64,000 nt of DNA. It comes from Rhytidiadelphus loreus (Eukaryota > Streptophyta > Bryopsida > Hypnales > Hylocomiaceae). Under the pieces are notes generated by a model that made no database searches, was not told where the DNA came from, and saw only the letters and a program-made list of their open reading frames with translations. The translations under genes were made by a program, and so were the position numbers. The stretch covers positions 48,923,001 to 48,987,000 of the forward strand of contig OX344765.1 in NCBI GenBank assembly GCA_947034895.1, written 5' to 3'. Position 1 is the stretch's first letter; every line of letters begins with the position of its first letter. Shown in pieces: positions 12,785 to 25,517 of this stretch.

Positions 12785-13330
12785 ATAGCCGATTCATTCT
12801 CTCGAATTCAACTTCGGGAGGAGAAACTGGTGCTTAGGTGTGTCATAATTCAGTTACCAGGTGCAGATTACATACCTTACAGAAATAAGGCCTGTAATCT
12901 ATGCCCTGTTTCCGAAACACCTACAGATCCTGCCGCTTCAGAAGCAGAGAATAATCTGTCACCCGAAGCTCACGATTAACATCTCCTACGGAAAACTCCA
13001 ATTACCGACTAAATACATGGAATGCCCGTAGAGACATAATTGCATCGCTCTTCGTTCTCGAACTTCAAGCTCCCTGTCTCTTCTGGAAAAAAACGAGTGC
13101 CCTAAGTGTCTGCCACATTGCAAAGTCGTAGTTTGGCAACCTGGTGTAGAATACATACCTTAATTCTGCGCACACCGATGGCTAGGTCCTGTCTCTGAAG
13201 CTCCTACCGATCCTACCGCTTAAGAAACAGAGTATACACTGTCAACCGAAAGTCACACAATTAGGAATTGAACGAAGACATCCCATTACCGACAAAACTT
13301 GCAAACCAAGGCAATGCCCCAAATTAGTTC
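12785..13330 (-). repeat. Tandem duplication of the 5' leader region of the PARP6/8-like gene
   Basis: Two diverged copies lie head to tail at about 12785-13030 and 13040-13330. Both share 'cataccttA', 'gatcct.ccgctt.agaa.cagag' and 'cattaccgac'-like blocks. On the minus strand each has a strong donor (exon ends at 12876 and 13159, each followed by GTATGTA). They probably provide two alternative first leader exons that splice to the acceptor at 12754-12755. Confidence 0.5.
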
Positions 13331-13639
13331 GTTACTTCCCATGAGCTCTCCACGTGCTTAACATAGCCTCCACTACCACTCCATTCAGAGAACTATCACT
13401 TTCCGATCCACTCACTCGCTGTTCCAGAGCCTCGTTTTCATCACCATAACTAAGCCTCCACTTCTCCATCTCCACTTCCCAAACAGTTCAAAACCCATAA
13501 CTCGATGCAATTGGCAAGGAAAGGAAAGCAAAGAGACAAACTGAAACTCCGGCAAAGAAAAACAGATCGGGTTTCTCACCCAATTGTGCATGCATGAGTC
13601 CGTTGAATGCAGCCTTTCTCTCTCGAACCTCCTTCACAG

Positions 13640-14060
13640 CAGACGAGCGCCCTCTTTAATTGTGAATGCGATCGAAGCTCTGGAGCTCATATTTGTCGGC
13701 AATCCGTGTGCGTCACTACTCAGGGTCGGCCGTGGAGGAGGAGCTTTGACGGACAACAATTAAGGAGATATTTTTGACTGTTTGTGAGCGATTCCCGCGA
13801 GGATTTCCGGGAGTTTTAAGTTTTTTCAATTCGAGGACGAAGAAGTGCGGCTCAGGTGGAAGGAGAGGCGAAAGCACACGGACGCGGCGTTTTCCAGGAA
13901 GGGGCGAGGGACTTCATTTCTACTGTTGCGGGAGTGGGAGAGCTGGGCTGGGCTGCAGACTTATAATAAGTGACAGTGGGGCACGAAAGGAGCGAGGAGG
14001 GGAGGGGCCGAGGGGCCGCCCCCACAAGCGAGCCTTGACTTCGCAGCTCTTCGTCCGCTT
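13640..14060. promoter_or_regulatory. GC-rich block upstream of the PARP6/8-like gene, probable promoter region
   Basis: Base composition rises sharply against AT-rich surroundings, with many CpG pairs ('cgcggcg', 'gaggggccgccccc'). It lies just upstream of the leader exons. A CATGCATG motif sits at 13589-13596. Open frames cross it on both strands but resemble no protein I know, so I read it as promoter or leader DNA. Confidence 0.35.
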
Positions 14061-15351
14061 GCCAATTACCGACAGGTTTCCTTTGTCTTTTTCTTTTCTT
14101 TTTTCTTTTTAAACAAATGAAACGGAATTTCATTGCAAACGCAGAATATAAGGAGTGTAATGGAAAAGCACCCATCTCTTGGAATGGACCATATAGTTTG
14201 GTATTAAACACGCATGAGGTGGTCCTACCTTTGATATGCGATAGACAATGAATGGGTTGAGGATAAAGTAGGGGTGAAGTAAAGTGTGTCAGATATTGCT
14301 TTGGTTTCAAGTAAGGATTGGTATAACCCTTAAACGTCAACACAGACATTTGGTGTCCGATAGATGATAGGGAATCCTTATAGTAGGACAAAAGTACAAC
14401 TGTTCATCCTTGGAAATTTATCGTGAAAAGAGGAGGTCTTCTACAGTTGTAGGACTTCCAATGAGTGTTTTGCTATTTCTTAAGTCAATGATTCACATGA
14501 TAATGAAAAGGGATGATTTCCAAGGTCATCCATTCATCCTGTAAAGGTTAATATGTACTTCAATCCATTTTCTAAAAATAATGACAGGTGGACGTGAGTA
14601 TTTAAAATCAAAGTTGCAAACTTACCTTTTAATGGAGAATATAGAATCTACAAAATTAAATTGATACAATTATGGATTAGAATTAGAAAGGGAAAGGACA
14701 CGTTTAGGACCATTGCTTGTTATTTGTTGCAAGTCCTAATGCTTCTTCTTGGTTTCTCCATCTCTCTTTATAGGCCACAAGTGTATGCATTTTGCCAGAC
14801 CTATTATCAGGACCAACATCTTTGAAAAGCCTATAACTAATTCAATGCTACTCAGAAATTTTGAAACCACTTGTGTTACATGTCGCATCCATTTTTCTTT
14901 CTTTGAAAAATAAACTTAAAATTCACCCATCTATAGAAGCCCATGAGAAAGGTAGACCAACCCTTAAATAGTTGCTTTTAGAGCAAACTACTTTACATAA
15001 AGCCAAGGAAAAAACAAATAGGATTTCCTTTGTTTTCAATAATTTTAACATAAGGTAGATCTTTAGTTTACAGTTGGGTTTTTTCATTTATTTTAAGCAA
15101 TGTAGAAAACAAGGTTCTTCACTAGTATTTACATCTATTTACATCCATACAATATATGAATGAAAGTTTATTTATTCATCCAAAAAATTTACATTCATCC
15201 AAAATAAAGTGACACCATCCCAAGGTTTGGCAATTTTGCAATTTCATCCATGGAATAAGGAAGAATATCTTGCTACATATTCCCCACAAAAAAAATTAGC
15301 ATTTCTCTTTAGTCAAAATTCATTCAAAAAAAGACCTAAGTCAAAGTTGGT
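14061..15351. other. Intergenic DNA with a degraded AAGGTAG-type element
   Basis: About 14735-14990 matches the interior of the AAGGTAG-type elements ('accacttgtgttaca', 'agagcaaactacttta') but has lost clear termini. No gene is seen. Confidence 0.4.
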
Positions 15352-15355
15352 TTAA

Positions 15356-16280
15356 CCCCTAAAAGACTATTGTCCCTTCGAGGGACAAATGGAATTTCGA
15401 GTAGATATCTACAGGCTGAATTTTTTTCATGACTTTTTGAAACTTTTTTTGAAAATAGAAAAATTAATTAGCTTCATGGGAATATTTTTTTTCTTCAATC
15501 AGTGCCTAGGAACAAAAGTTATGCTCAAATAAGCTCAAAACAAGTGGAAGGGGGCAATAAAAAAAATTGCAAATTTGAATTTGAATTTTGAATTTTTTTT
15601 TCTTCCTCATAGATTATATTTTTTTCTACATGAAAATATTTGATTCATTCCATTTGGATTTGTTATGAGAAAGTTATGGACAATCTTGTTTTGGGAGCAA
15701 TTAGGACCATCTTCTTGAAACAATAACTTGTAGGATTCATTTTTGAATGCAATTTTTACAATTTAAAAAAAGAAGTTTGACATGGATTATCCTGCTTTCT
15801 AGAACAATCTCACCATTGGGCTTAGTGCGTTTTAATTCTATTTTAGAGATATTAATAATTTAGACTTTCCTTCTATCTCATACCTACTTCTACTTAATAA
15901 TTTTTTAAGGAATAAAAATTAAGTTTTTTTGGAGAGTAAAAATTTTCCTAGACTCTCAACTCAATTCCCCATAATAAAAATTAAAAACTCAAAAGTCTAC
16001 AATGCAAAAAATTCAATTTAAGAAGGTTCAAAGTCAAATAATCAAGTCCTCCAATGTATTGTACTGAAAACTTGTTTTTTTCACTTTAAACACAAATATC
16101 TTGCAATCTCTGGGATTTTCAATTTTTGAAAAAAATTCCCCACATTTTCATACTAGTAAGGTGTAAAATCCTATGGTCAGATGCGCAAATTCAACAGTTT
16201 TCAAATTTTTTTACTCTTTATTATAGAAATGGCAGTTTTGAGTGTTTTTTGGCAAAAAAAAGGCCTTGGTCCTTTACAGG
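15356..16280 (+). mobile_element. TTAA-flanked TIR element, family 1
   Basis: The left end is TTAA (15352-15355) then CCCCTAAAAGACTATTGTCC. The right end is GGCCTTGGTCCTTTACAGG followed by TTGT, a decayed TTAA. It is the inverse of the copy at 22283-23164. About 925 bp, non-coding. Confidence 0.6.
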
Positions 16281-16284
16281 TTGT

Positions 16285-19050
16285 GCATTGGCATATAAGT
16301 CAAGGGCATTCAAATTTTTCACTTTTTCCATCATCCGAAAATCTCCAATGATCAAATTTTCAATTTCAATTGATTTAAAAAAATTTAGTAATGACCTTCA
16401 AGTTGAAACTAGCACTAGTACAAACCCCTTTTTTTTGGACATTATAAGCAAATGAGGATGTCTTTTAGAACAAGAGCAAGGAGATGGGATTGTGGCTTTA
16501 GGAAATTGGATTCAGGTAGATGTTGCAAAAAACATGTGGATGTCTAGCATAAAACAAGGTTATGTCATGTGCAACAGTCATGTTTTAGGAGACGTCACAA
16601 AAAACATAATAGTATTCTATAAAACGTACAAGAAAACATGGAAGTGCCACATTGGCAAGGAGTTTTGATTTAACTCCAGGTAAATTTATGAAAGTCACTA
16701 TGGGTTGAGGTAAAACTTTGACTATATGTGAAAACATGGGAAAGGCTAACCACATGGCATGCTTTGTAAAAAAAGAAAAATGGATGGATGTTTGAAACAA
16801 CATTTGCATGCCTTCCAAATGTACAATGGTTAAGTTCCCATCTCCCAGTTATCCCATATCTTTTGTCTTACTATGGACAGACTTTCAATATAAATATGAT
16901 CTCTCCGCCTTTCATTTTCACAAATTGTTCATGAAATAATTACTTTGCTTTGCCATCAAAAACAACCTCAATGGTAGATGGTGAATTCCTCATGAATTTG
17001 ACATTCAATTTCTTTTGTTCATTTGAAAAAATGATAATTAAATAATTTGCACCAAACTTGTGCTAAGTGTATGGGATGTACCAAGTGATGTCTTTAGGAA
17101 ACGTTTAGGCATCTAAGGCTACCCTAAAAACAATATTAAATTTTTTCTAGACATCTAAGTTGACATCCGTAAAAACACTAATAAAATTTGGGTTAGATGA
17201 AAAAAATCCCATGTAACAGTGCCTACCTACGTGGCTGCCACATGGTGTACTTCTAGCACCTTCTTTGACCATATTTGTTATGACGTTGCTCTAAAAACAA
17301 GGCATGCTTTTCAGATTTTCTCATATTTTTGTCATGTCAATCTTGACGGATTTTTCTAGACATTCATGGTAGACTTGCTTGGCGTTTGACTAAACATTTG
17401 TCGACAATATTGGACTTATTAGGAAAAAAACATGACTTTCTTTTAGTATAGTAGTCGATATATCTAGTGATGACCTTTGGGGGTTTGATTTTTTGTATCG
17501 TTAAATATAGGGGCCACTTTGTCACCATATATGGGGGCCATTTGAAGCCATGACAAAAAATCATGGAATTTTGAAGTTATACAATTCAAATTGAAGCCTA
17601 AAAAGAATAGGGTGACAAGGTATTTCCTTCCCCTAATTGGTAAGGTAACTTAAACATGTACTTCAAGTGGACAATAGGGCAATCTTTGATGATGAATTTG
17701 TAATTAAACTTTAGAATGTTCACAACACTCATATGTATTTTAGATCATTTACCAAATAAGCATTTGAACCCTTGTTACTCTTGCACACAATATTTAAAAT
17801 TGGAATACTTAGTTTGAGTTTTGCAATTGACATTTTCATTGTTTTCTACAACTTTGAGTCTATTCCCTAGGCTTTAATGTACTTGTAGCAATGATAGTAG
17901 CACCAACGGTAGGTATTTAAGTATTTTTATATTTTCTATGAGTCTATAAATTTTTTATGAGAGGTCTATAGTATATTGCAGGTACAAGATGAAGAAACAG
18001 TTGGGAAGTGCTCTTTGTAGTACTTTCTTGCCAATGTTGCGATCTGGACAATATATTCCGTCAACTTCTTCGGTTCTACCTATTTGTCAAGGTAGGATGG
18101 AATACAGTTGAGCTTGAATGTTTTGGAAATGTATCAGATGAATCTAGATGCTATTGACATGGATGATGTGACTTAAAAAATTTTGAACACATGAATGCAA
18201 ATTCTCACTAGTAGAAAACATAGGAATTTTAACATAATTCTGTTGATTTGGTTGCGTTGTCTTAGTCACTATTCTGTTGATTTCAACAAAAATTTGTTAA
18301 AAATTCATGCGTTTTCACCTAGTGCCTTGCCTTGCCAATTTGGGTTGCCAATGGCTTGCAATGAACTTGAATGAGCCCCGAGAAGGTGCAAGGCATAATT
18401 ATGTCGTTGCAAATAATGCTCTAGGTATCTTGGGGCAAAAAATGAGAATTGTTGAATCCTATACAAAAATTCTTATGATAATTATGATTTTTGTTTGGAT
18501 AAACATTTTGAAACTTTAAAAAAAAATGGATTGTTTACTCCTCTGTGAATATGTTTTCTTATCAAATGAAAAAATGACATAGGTACTTGTTTTTAAATCA
18601 TTTGATTATGTTTTTGCAAGTAATGTTCCAAGAGAGTCAAAGTGTGACTGGAACGATGTCATTGTCATCAATGGCACTTAAGTTGCGGCTTTGTCTCATG
18701 CAAACTTGTTTGAGACTAGTGTTGATGCCAGTCTTAGAACCATAGTTGCACCCATGTACATTCCAGTGTTTTTTGGGGACCATGACTTGGCTAACAATTT
18801 TGTTCTATAATTCTCAACATTTAAATGCTCATGATTTTTTGTAATGAAAATTTTGAAATGTTTTTGACTTTGAGAATTTTTTAATGTAAAAGTTTTACAT
18901 CCAATAGAAAAATTACTTGTGTACCCCTTCTAAATTTTTTGTAAAACCTTTACAACCAATGGAAAAATGACACATGTATCCCTTGTATTATTCATGTGTG
19001 GTTTGGATGAAAAGCTATTTTTTTATTACAATGTGTTCAAAACATTAGAT
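16285..19050. other. AT-rich intergenic DNA
   Basis: Only short open frames without recognisable domains. I see no supported gene. Confidence 0.5.
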
Positions 19051-19054
19051 GTTA

Positions 19055-19171
19055 TATGAGACTTCCGAGAGACTGTTTGACCATAGTTCCCCATGCTATG
19101 AACCATGGCCGGATAGTCAGGTTATTTAATAACAAAATATATAAAATCCAAAAGAAATATTTAAATATTTA

Positions 19172-19205
<34 letters not shown>

Positions 19206-19335
19206 AAATATTTTTTTTATGCAGTCCAACACGTCAATCTCTCAGCCACGTCGGATTGCTAGTTTTGTGATGTTTCCACAATCCGGGAACGTCGAGGAAC
19301 TCACAGTCTCTCAATGGGCTGAAAAAACATGTAAT
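19055..19335. mobile_element. Small TIR element (ATTTGGGGCC type), diverged copy
   Basis: Outer segments 'gacttccgagagactgttt' and 'cacagtctctcaatgggc' pair as degenerate inverted repeats. 'cagccacgtcgga' matches 'cggccacgtagga' in the copy at 6873-7133. A (TA)n run sits inside at about 19178-19201. Confidence 0.4.
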
Positions 19336-19427
19336 GAACACAAATACTACAAATGATAGAGAACAAAACTTAGGAGGATTTCATGTTTTGAAGAATCTTC
19401 ATCAATTGGGAAGGCCTTCATATTTAA

Positions 19428-19995
19428 TCCCTAAATGCCCGAGGCACCCAAATCTAGTGTTTGTAAAACTTTGAAGTTAAATAAAACCTAATCTAATTGC
19501 TATTTTTAGTAGTTTATATTTTTGAAAAGTTCTTCTTGAATTCTAGTTTTAGCATCAAAAATCCGATCTTGAAAATAAATGATAGTGATTTTTCTATTCA
19601 AGATTTTGTGCAAGGGTACCCATTGCAATCTTGATTTCTTGTAGTGTTGAGAGCTCTTGGAAATGAGCCTCAAATACACTAGATCTTGGGAAAAAAATCA
19701 CATTCAAAATTCATTTAAAAAAATTATAGAGTAGATTTTCAGAAGCCATAAATTGATTGGGGTTATACATGTTAGGCCCTTTAACCTCATATTTTTTTGG
19801 TCAAACATTATAATCTCTCATTCCATAAGTGATATTGTTGTGTTTTCTTTTCTTATGAGATCTCTAACATGTCTAGTTTGAATTTGTATGGTTACAATTC
19901 AAAAATAATTTGATAAAACTTATTAAAATGTTGGCATTTTGTTCAATTTAGAGCAAATTCCAAGAAGTTCAAAACAAGCCTTGGGAATTTAGGGG
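19428..19995 (+). mobile_element. TTAA-flanked TIR element, family 2
   Basis: TTAA at 19424-19427 precedes TCCCTAAATGCCCGAGGC. The right end GCCTTGGGAATTTAGGGG is followed by TTAA at 19996-19999. A second copy lies in inverse orientation at 61742-62382. About 568 bp, non-coding. Confidence 0.55.
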
Positions 19996-20137
19996 TTAAA
20001 TTTTCATGATATTAGTATATTACAAGGGAGTTCATGTTTTAAAGGATTTTTGTTCACTATTAGTGAACTTTGACTACAAATTGGGCTTGTAATTTACCAT
20101 ATGAAAATCATCATTGAAAGCTTGTCATATGCCCAAT

Positions 20138-20340
20138 CACTACAAGAGAAAGGGGTGTTTTAAGTATAGTGCTAGAAATAAGATATTAGTAATGACCTTT
20201 ATGTTGACCTTTATGTAGATTTTTAGTAAAAATTTATTGAAAATACTTGTATTAAAATCTACATGAAGATCATTACTTAATATCTTATCTCTAGGACTAT
20301 ACTTAAAAACATACTTAGAACACCCCTTTCTCTTGTAGTG
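20138..20340. mobile_element. CACTA-type miniature element (MITE)
   Basis: It starts CACTACAAGAGAAAGGGGTG and ends with the exact inverse, CACCCCTTTCTCTTGTAGTG. The interior is also largely palindromic ('gtaatgacctt' against 'agatcattac'). At 203 bp it would fold into one long hairpin. The adjacent 3-bp flanks (AAT and TCT) do not match. Confidence 0.7.
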
Positions 20341-20418
20341 TCTAGATATAAGGTAGCAACACCCGTAACCATCACCTCTAAAATTTTGGAAAATCTTGGG
20401 AATTGAATAGATGTGATT

Positions 20419-20576
20419 AAGGTAAACTATCCCATTACAGAATAAATGGGAACAAGCCCATTGTAGGCAAAGTTTTAATGGTGGTGTATATTTCAAAACT
20501 TGAATGTACACCATTATTAGAATTTTGCCCACAATGGGCTTATTCCCATTTATTCTGTAATGGGGTAGGTTACCTT
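20419..20576. mobile_element. Palindromic foldback MITE
   Basis: CCCATTACAGAATAAATGGG (20431-20450) recurs inverted as CCCATTTATTCTGTAATGGG ending at 20564. Pairing extends outward to AAGGTAA and TTACCTT, and inward past 'aagcccattgt'. It sits 80 bp from the CACTA MITE. Confidence 0.6.
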
Positions 20577-22278
20577 ATAAGGATGTACTACATCTGAATA
20601 TCAAATCCTAGTGCTAGTATTAGGTGCATGTATAGTCAGCTTGTTAATAATTCACAACTTATTCTCACACTGTCGAAATAATACATTTGAAAGTGCACAT
20701 TAATTATTTTTCTCTTGCTAGTAAGATTTTGTTGGATGTGTATTAGTAGACATCATGGCCCAAACCCTTAAATTAACAATTATAGGTGTTGCTACCTTAA
20801 ACTCCACTCGTAGGCTTTGGACAAAAGACCAATACTTCTGTACAATTTAGACCATATGTGGGAAAATGGAATAATGGATTGAGAGTATTTGAAAAATAAT
20901 TTAACCTAAAAATCTTTTGTATTCATCTTTAAAAAATTATAAAGTGAAAGGTTATATTTGATGAAAGAAATATCTAAAGTGCTAGTAATTTTCACAAGAA
21001 TTTCATAGTTATTAATTCCAATGATGATAATGTTCTAATAAGCAACATATATCCTATGTTTTTACTTTTACATGAAAATTTTCAAAATCGATTTCAATAA
21101 ACAACTTTGTATATTTTTCTACCTTCATTGTCCACAAATTAAAATTTCTCATAACTTTTACACTTGTTATTTAGAATTGAATGGTTCAATATTTTTTGAA
21201 TAGGTGTCAAATTTTCAATCAATAGAATTAAATAGAATCAATTAATATTTTTTTATAAAATATATGTTTTTAGGCATCCCATTCATTATTGAAATAAATA
21301 AATATACTTATATTTTTGTAATATTTATTAGAATGAAGTGAAACAAAGCTAATTATGTTAGTAGATTAGCATCCATTCTAAAGTTCATACAAAAGATGCA
21401 AATTATGAAGTCATTAAAGCGTGCTCAAGTTTTCAAAAGATCCAAAGTAGGTTCCTTAGTCATTTAGGGATTAATCCATGGATGACTATGTAATGTATTT
21501 TGGAATATCGAGCTTCTTGCTCTTGATGTGAATTTGAGCCATAAAAATGATCATTTTTTGAATTTGAGTACAATTAATGAAATGAAGATAATGAAGTGTA
21601 GTTTCTATTACAACTAGAAAAATTAAAAAATTCCTATTAAAATTTTTATTGCCAAGGGAGCAATTTGAACTTTGGACCTAAAATCATGCTCCCTTGGTAT
21701 AAAATGACATGGTAAATATTTTCACAACATGATATTTTACTCTATTATATAGACCCATGGAAAAAAAATTAGATTTTTTGAACTAATTTTTACTTGGTAT
21801 GAATTTTCTTCATTTTTTTCTTAAGAAAATCAAAATAGTTTTTTATTTTCACAAAAATATGTAAAGTTTTTGTTACTTGTAGAAGATGTGTGATTTAATA
21901 TCTAAAAATAAATATATAAAATTTAAAGAATAAATAGTCACAAAATTGGGAACATATAGAGTGAATGGATTTTGAAGTTCATTTTTGTGGTCATAGGTCC
22001 ATCATTTCAAGGTTAACCCTCAATTGTTGATGCAACCTAGAAGTAGTTATGAATGGTCAAACTTGCCTTTCTCTAATTGAAAAATGGATGATTTTGATCC
22101 AATTTTTTTTGGAGATTTCTTTGAATGTATATGTATTACTTGGTGTTAGAAAATCCCTCGTTGAAGAACCGCAAAAAATTTAGAGAAGAGGATGTTAAAT
22201 TTGTGGATCACAAAAGTTGCATTTTTAGTATATTTGGCAATGCATACCTCCTTTTCTCTTCATATGAATTTTAGCCTT
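20577..22278. other. AT-rich intergenic DNA
   Basis: No gene seen. It contains fragments similar to family 1 interiors. Confidence 0.5.
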
Positions 22279-22282
22279 TTAA

Positions 22283-23164
22283 CCCCTAAAGGACCAAGGC
22301 CTTTTTCTTCTAGAAAACACTCAAAACTGCCATTTTTATAGCAAAGAGTACAAAATTTGAAAATTGTTTTGTTTGCACATCTAACAATAAGATTTTACAC
22401 CCAATTAGTATGAGAATGTGTAGAAAAAATTCCAAAATTTTCAACCGTACAAATTGCAAGATATCTATATTTAAAGTGGAAAAAACAATTTTTTTAGCAC
22501 ATTGTGGAACTAGATTATTTGACTCTAAACCTTCTTAAATAAAAAATGTTACACTACAAAGTTTCGAGCCTTAAATCTTTGTTGTGGGGAATTGAGTTGA
22601 GAGTCTACCGGGAATTTTTTTGATTCTTTAAGAAATTATTAAATAGAAATAGGTATAAAATAGAAGGAAAATCTAAGTTATTAATATCTCTAAAATGGAA
22701 TTAAAACACACTAATTTCAATGGTGAGATTATTCTAGGAGGCAAACTAAATCAAATGGAACTTTTCTTTTGTAGAATAGTAAAAATTGCATTCAAAAATC
22801 AATCCTACAAGTTATTTTTTTTAATAAAATGTTCTAGTTGCCCCCAAAACAAGATTGTCTAAAACTTTCTCATAACAAATCAAAATGGAATGAATCAAAG
22901 TTTTCCATGTAGAAAAAAATATAATCTATAAAAGGCAAAAAAATTCAAAATTTCAATTTTTTTATTGTCCCCTCTCCCTTGTTTTGAACTTATTTTGGGG
23001 CATAACTTTTGTTCCCAAGCACTAGATAAAAAAAAATATTCCTATGAAACTAATCAGTTTTTCTATCTTCAAAAAAAGTTTCAAAAAATCATGACAAAAA
23101 TTCAGCTCGTAGGTACCTGCCAAAATTCCATATTTCCCTTGAAGGGACAATGGTCCTTTAGGGG
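22283..23164 (-). mobile_element. TTAA-flanked TIR element, family 1, best-preserved copy
   Basis: TTAA (22279-22282), then CCCCTAAAGGACCAAGGCC. The right end CAATGGTCCTTTAGGGG is followed by TTAA (23165-23168). The terminal 14 bases CCCCTAAAGGACCA are perfectly inverted. 882 bp with no transposase frame. A TTAA target with CCC-starting termini is the pattern of piggyBac elements; that assignment is inference. Confidence 0.65.
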
Positions 23165-23168
23165 TTAA

Positions 23169-24638
23169 AATGATATTTTTTGAAGTTAAGCCAAGCTAAT
23201 GAAATAAATGTTATTAAGTCTAATTTTTACTCCAATTTAAAATTTTGTATCTTGTAGCCATTTGAATTTTGGGCCTATTATTATGTTCTATTAAATTTAT
23301 TATTATAGAATGACACAAAAATTTGGTTTACACCACGGTGTTCTACACTATATTATACACCAGTGGAGAAATTTTCAGATTGAATTTCCTTTGTTTTTCT
23401 TCAAAAATTCATAATAATTTCAAATTTTCACAAAAAATTCTGAAAATTTGAAGGCACGTACATGACATCTGAGTTAATCTTTGAAAAATAAAAATTCCAT
23501 TCGTTTTCAATGGAAAAATAAAGCTTTCATGATAGAGGACTTTTATATTTGCCTATATGGTCAAAGGCTCTGGCATTTTAGATTACCTCTAGAAGGATGC
23601 CATGGACACTAACAATAAATATCTAATGGATGACTTGGGGCTTTGTGCAAGTAATGGAAGTTGACATTTTCATCCAATTGAATTTTGGGGGGACACCTAG
23701 AGTGTTTGGGATTGATGAACTTGGGGGGGGGGGTACACGCAAAAGATTCAAAATAAGTGAGAAAAGGCATCTAGGGCATAGCATTAGGGTGTGCACAAGC
23801 CTAACATTGTTGTGTTTGTGGCCATTATCTTTCCCATTGTATTTGTTACTATTAATAGGAAAGCTACGAGAACATTGAAAATGGCTTGAAGAAACTCACA
23901 TAATTATGCTAGGAAAGCAAGGTGCCTTATTGCTAAATGTAGCTTGTTCTTCCGTCAATTCTTGCGTCAATTCTATTTCCATTTTATTTTCAATTGCAAT
24001 TAGCATAAATCAAAGTGCACACAATTAATGCAAGATTTTGCAATCCCTTGGTTTGTGTGCTTCAATTTGAAACCTTGCCCGATATTTTGTATCAATGTTG
24101 CAATTGCATTTCTAATCTTGGATCATGCTTAGCTGTAAGATATCATCTTCCCTTTGCATGTTTTAAGAGCATACTAGAATGAATTCACCCAATGTTCATG
24201 CAGTGATAGGCTTCCATTGCTCTTCAAGCCCATGATGACCAGCCCGTCCTTCTAGGGTCAAGTACATGTGCATGGTCTCTTTTGTCATCCTTTTCGAAGG
24301 GAAAAACTCTACTAATTTAGTACGTGGAATTGTATAAAGCATTCAAGCAATTCTCTGTGCAAGCTCAATGGTGGCATTTTACATTTTCACTTCGTTTTCA
24401 AGTCTTTCTGGTATCCTATGCGCTAAAATTGAATTGAGTTTTGGTTTAATTGACTTCTGCAATTTTGCTTACCAATAGGGATTTAGAGCTTCGTATATGC
24501 TAGGAAATCTGCAAAGCATAATGCGAACAGACGCATGGTTCAAGCAAGTTCAAGCTTAGTGTTGGCAACATGGGAGAAAATGTAGTTAAGTTAGTCCTAG
24601 AGTCTTGTGAAGCCCAAGGGGTAATAAATTATCTGAGA
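23169..24638. other. Intergenic DNA
   Basis: AT-rich to about 23.6 kb, then more balanced composition (23.6-24.6 kb) with a run of ten or more G near 23726-23735. No gene that I can support. Confidence 0.45.
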
Positions 24639-24643
24639 GGTAT

Positions 24644-25064
24644 TGTTACATGCAATACTTTTGGCTTAGCTTAGTCGATCTGAGGATCCGTGAAGAATAT
24701 AGTTGTACCGTGTCTTACCAACGGGATGTTATTAGCATAATCGTAACAACTTCATGGATAGTAGGTGAGAAGAAAGATAGTAGAAAACTAATAGTAAGAA
24801 GCGAATTGCAACTGTTGTCCAGGATTGGGCGTTGGGTGTAGACCAAGAACCAGCTAGTAGCGCATATCATCGACGAGAGGAGAGCAAATCAGGGGCTTAT
24901 TGACATGAGAGAAAATGTAATGCGAGAATATAAAGAAAAGCTTCTTACCTATCAAAGATGGATCATGCATTCAGGGTTCTGTTTCATGTGTTCTGTGAGT
25001 TTCTGATTGGTTTCCTTAACATGTAATGTTGTCTGATTTCTCAGCGATTTTAGTACCCCTTCCA
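24644..25064 (+). repeat. 5' LTR of the gypsy element
   Basis: About 421 bp, TG...CA borders, aligned along its length with 31689-32841 once the insertion and a 32-bp extra segment in the latter are removed. Confidence 0.85.
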
Positions 25065-25193
25065 TTGCCGGGACCCAAGGACTGTCAATAAGGGTGAGAG
25101 CTGAGGATTCAAATTCAGTTATGATAACTATAAATTGTCAGTAGAAATAAAACATGATAAAATGTTAAAAAATATATAAATAAATAAATAAAA

Positions 25194-25517
25194 ATGTGCT
25201 TTGCTCTATCTCCTCGAGGGACCTGCAATGAAGATGTGTCCGATGTTTCGGTAATTGAAGAAGACAAACGCGAGGTTGAGAATCAATGGCAGTTAACAAA
25301 TGGGCTCGTCAATCTTTCTGTAGAACCGGTTGAAGCAAAACCACAAGTGTTAGAAGAAAACGAACGGCCTGAGGAATTCGTAATGAATTCTTACGGAGTT
25401 GATGACGCACCTGCAAGCTACCTGGCCGCATTAACACAGTACGATGAGGTGAATCCTCAGTTTTTTGAGGAAGACAATTCTTTTGCCGACCCGACAACTT
25501 TATATCATGAGCTTTGA
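25194..25517 (+). CDS. Acidic ORF at the 5' end of the retrotransposon, unrecognised
   Basis: An open frame of 107 codons, rich in Glu and Asp, with no domain I recognise. It precedes the RNase H-like ORF and could be an extra ORF of the element or the N-terminal part of a captured sequence. No hydrophobic or zinc-binding segment is visible. Confidence 0.3.
   Translation: MCFALSPRGTCNEDVSDVSVIEEDKREVENQWQLTNGLVNLSVEPVEAKPQVLEENERPEEFVMNSYGVDDAPASYLAALTQYDEVNPQFFEEDNSFADPTTLYHEL

Noticed and set aside
13852..14391. 179-codon minus-strand open frame
   Set aside because: It spans a GC-rich block and an AT-rich block of different character, has no recognisable domain, and overlaps another open frame on the plus strand.
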